This document shows, one piece after another, positions 6,136 through 7,986 of a stretch of 7,986 nt of DNA (the first letter of the stretch is position 1; each line of letters opens with the position of its first letter). Made by a program: the position numbers and the translations under genes. The stretch covers positions 1-7,986 of the forward strand of contig CAJUIE010000081.1 of the NCBI GenBank assembly GCA_910586375.1, given 5' to 3'. The stretch comes from an uncultured Alistipes sp. (lineage in GTDB: Bacteria > Bacteroidota > Bacteroidia > Bacteroidales > Rikenellaceae). Under the pieces are notes generated by a model. That model made no database searches. It was not told the origin of the DNA and saw only the letters and a program-made list of their open reading frames with translations.

Positions 6136-7881
6136 TCAAGGTATTCTTGTTTCTTTCAGGAATGCATCGGCATGCTGTTTTGCCTTTTGATAAACAGAAT
6201 AATCTCCGTTGAACATGCCTTGCTTTATTGGAGCCCAATTTTGCTCATTGGAAGATGCAGTCGCCAAAAAGGCATCGAAGGGATTATCTCGATAGGTATA
6301 TTTGCGTTGTTCAGCCCGTTTATCATATATTCCGATCGGAATCCAACCGTCATTGGAATCACCATAGATAATATAGTAATAATTGATCCCTAAAAAATAC
6401 TCGAAGATATCGAAAATACATTCATAATCTTTGGGGGCAATGAAAAGATGCGCAAAAATAGGTTTTAGTTGCGTTTCGATGAAACGGCTGAAAGGACTAT
6501 AGTATCGTTGATTTTCATAAAGAATGGGGTTGATTGTGTTGTCATCAATCCACAATTTGCAATTCACTTGTTCAATTAGAAATTCCTTCTCGTATTCCGT
6601 TGGCACTTTGATATGAAAAACTTTATCCAGCAATGAATACTTTTCATAAATCATGCAGGAGATTCCTACAACGTACATCAGGTACAGCGAAGCCAGTTTT
6701 TGCAGTTTTATCGCATCTTCTGAGTAATTACGTATTGTCGGGAATCCGGAGGATAAACGGATAATAGCATTAAAGATTGCATCTTCATGTTCGGGTTTGG
6801 CCCACCGCACCGCCGTAATGCACATCGGCATCAGTTTTTCGATAGCACCGAAATGGAGTTCATTGAACTTGTCGAATGTCGTTTTGTCGAAACTATTGTA
6901 ATTCAACTCTTTTGCAATCTTCTCGTATGCAGCCTGCGCCTCCTGCTCGAATAAATCGGTATATTGGATCAGCCCATTCGGATCGGCAATATATTTTTTG
7001 ATTCGGGCAACTGCGATATCCTTAGTCAAAGGGTGGTCGGAATCGCATCGGGCAAGAGCCTCGACTCGCTCGTATAATTCAGAGAAAAAGCTATCTGCAT
7101 CTTTAATAGAAACGGCATTCCCTTTGCGGTATTGGGCTATATCGCGAAGCTCGTTCGTAAGGTCCCTAACATGACTGAAATACGAAGCATATCGGAAATT
7201 ATCCGAACTACGCATAATATCCACCAACCCTTTATCCCATTGTGCCGACCATCCGCACGTTATCAATCCGAAATCGTTGAAAATACGGCGGAGATATTCC
7301 GACATTTCAGCAGAATAACTTTCCAATTCATTGTCTGTATTCCGGAATCGGCAATCCAAATAATCTCCGTTGATTTTTACAACCGTAAGATTGCTATGTA
7401 CCAACGGTGTCGCACCCTTGATGTCATCGTCGAAACGGATGACCTGAGGGGTTATGCCTTCCTCTTCGAGGGCTGTTTCCAACAGCCGATCGAAGTTCGT
7501 AGTCAGAATAACTTTGATATAACCGTTTTTCGCGAGTTTTGCAATCGCGTGGTGTGCTTTGGTCGGTTTTGGCCGCTCTTTCCCAACCGGCTCAAAGTAG
7601 GGCTTCATAAGCCCTACACGCTCGGTCTGAGTTTTGGCCAGTTCCTGTAAAACCGAGGAATAGCCGACTGGACAGCCATATTTTTCTCTAAACCACTCTT
7701 CCAGATTTTTGCCATCGGATACATGATTTTGAGCGGCTAACTTTTTCAGCAAATCGGTTACGATGTCCCACCCGGACGGCACCCCGGCAGCTTTGGAAAC
7801 ACCGGCGCCTAAAAATAAAGCGTATGCACCTTTGTTCGAGTAGATCGAAAACGCAAGTGTTGTAAGTATCGAAGAGTTCAT
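6136..7881 (-). CDS. SIR2-like domain protein, putative NAD-consuming anti-phage effector
   Basis: The protein has 581 aa. The N-terminal SIR2-like Rossmann domain (about 15-275) shows the nucleotide-binding loop LFLGAGVSKAAGVPSGW (G25/G27), the TTNFDRLLE motif with the conserved N129, VVKINGDYLD where family members normally have K-x-H-G, and FGLITCGWSAQWD (about 204-216). The catalytic His position is Asn (N171). The C-terminal half (285-581) is helix-rich with many aromatic residues and I recognise no domain. No signal peptide or clear membrane span is present. Known SIR2-containing defence proteins (ThsA, DSR-type) deplete NAD during phage infection; that this one does so is inference. 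ATG 7881 is the first start matching the SIR2 fold. Codons are clearly more AT-rich than in umuDC, suggesting separate acquisition. It converges on umuC with 4 nt between stops. Confidence 0.85.
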   Translation of the reverse strand: MNSSILTTLAFSIYSNKGAYALFLGAGVSKAAGVPSGWDIVTDLLKKLAAQNHVSDGKNLEEWFREKYGCPVGYSSVLQELAKTQTERVGLMKPYFEPVGKERPKPTKAHHAIAKLAKNGYIKVILTTNFDRLLETALEEEGITPQVIRFDDDIKGATPLVHSNLTVVKINGDYLDCRFRNTDNELESYSAEMSEYLRRIFNDFGLITCGWSAQWDKGLVDIMRSSDNFRYASYFSHVRDLTNELRDIAQYRKGNAVSIKDADSFFSELYERVEALARCDSDHPLTKDIAVARIKKYIADPNGLIQYTDLFEQEAQAAYEKIAKELNYNSFDKTTFDKFNELHFGAIEKLMPMCITAVRWAKPEHEDAIFNAIIRLSSGFPTIRNYSEDAIKLQKLASLYLMYVVGISCMIYEKYSLLDKVFHIKVPTEYEKEFLIEQVNCKLWIDDNTINPILYENQRYYSPFSRFIETQLKPIFAHLFIAPKDYECIFDIFEYFLGINYYYIIYGDSNDGWIPIGIYDKRAEQRKYTYRDNPFDAFLATASSNEQNWAPIKQGMFNGDYSVYQKAKQHADAFLKETRIP

Positions 7882-7887
7882 TTTAAC

Positions 7888-7986
7888 TTATTTTTCAGTA
7901 AAAGTAATCATTCTTTTCTGATTTTCCATTGATTTTATCATCCCCTTTTTCGGTTGCCGTCGGGGAAGATAGGTGCGCGCCCGGGG
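7888..7986 (-). CDS. Possible 3' end of an upstream gene (open frame to window edge)
   Basis: On the minus strand one frame is open from the window edge to the TAA at 7888-7890, giving 32 residues rich in basic amino acids (RTYLPRRQPKKG, then MENQKRMITFTEK). The stop is 6 nt before the SIR2 start codon, a spacing typical of coupled operon genes. It may be the tail of a gene beyond the window. Alternatively it is chance: a 32-codon open run is not strong evidence, and internal ATGs allow a 17-residue leader peptide. Confidence 0.25.
   Translation of the reverse strand, partial: PRARTYLPRRQPKKGMIKSMENQKRMITFTEK
7899..7928 (-). promoter_or_regulatory. Weak candidate promoter for the SIR2 gene
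   Basis: On the minus strand TACTTTTA (7906-7899) resembles the -7 box TAnnTTTG with one mismatch. TGG, one mismatch from TTG, lies 19 nt upstream (7928-7926). The predicted start near 7893 would give a leader of about 12 nt. Both boxes are imperfect, and the site would overlap the possible upstream reading frame. Confidence 0.25.

Overview
The window looks like chromosomal or element-borne DNA from a gut-type Bacteroidales. A Rikenellaceae/Alistipes-like or Bacteroides-like host is my inference, not something the sequence proves. The evidence is the protein families (a TolC-type porin with a Bacteroidetes-style KIEPERY motif, and a transglutaminase lipoprotein with a discoidin-like tail), promoters of the Bacteroidetes form TTTG/TTG-N19-21-TAnnTTTG, and the general absence of Shine-Dalgarno sequences. 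Base composition is mosaic: the left flank and the rightmost gene are visibly more AT-rich than the umuD-umuC block.

Left part (1-2640, all minus strand). A two-gene unit is read leftwards from a good promoter at 2612-2642. First comes a secreted lipoprotein with a transglutaminase-like Cys/His core. Its C-terminal discoidin-like domain has been thrown out of frame, most simply by loss of one C in a C5 tract at 1262-1266. Thirty bases further on is the 5' part of a TolC-family outer-membrane efflux gene that runs off the window.

Middle (2590-2994). This divergent, AT-rich intergenic region is not empty. On the minus strand it holds a textbook Bacteroidetes promoter (2959-2989) and, about 200 nt downstream, a perfect 16-bp stem followed by a T-rich run (2741-2791). 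Together they outline a compact unannotated transcription unit: a small RNA, or an mRNA for a very short hydrophobic peptide.

Right part (2995-6131, plus strand). Five genes run in one direction with small gaps: an unrecognised 258-aa protein, two small related acidic proteins, UmuD (self-cleaving S24-type protein) and UmuC (Y-family DNA polymerase V subunit). The first three look like cargo of a mobile element, and the layout suggests an accessory operon ending in a translesion-synthesis cassette. One small gene contains a perfect 15-bp palindrome, and mutually exclusive GC-rich hairpins lie just before umuD.

Far right (6136-7986). A 581-aa SIR2-like protein is convergent with umuC, leaving only 4 bp between the stop codons. 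It resembles single-gene anti-phage NAD-consuming effectors, but Asn sits where the catalytic His of the KxHG motif is expected. Just upstream of it the frame is open to the window edge and closes 6 bp before its start codon.
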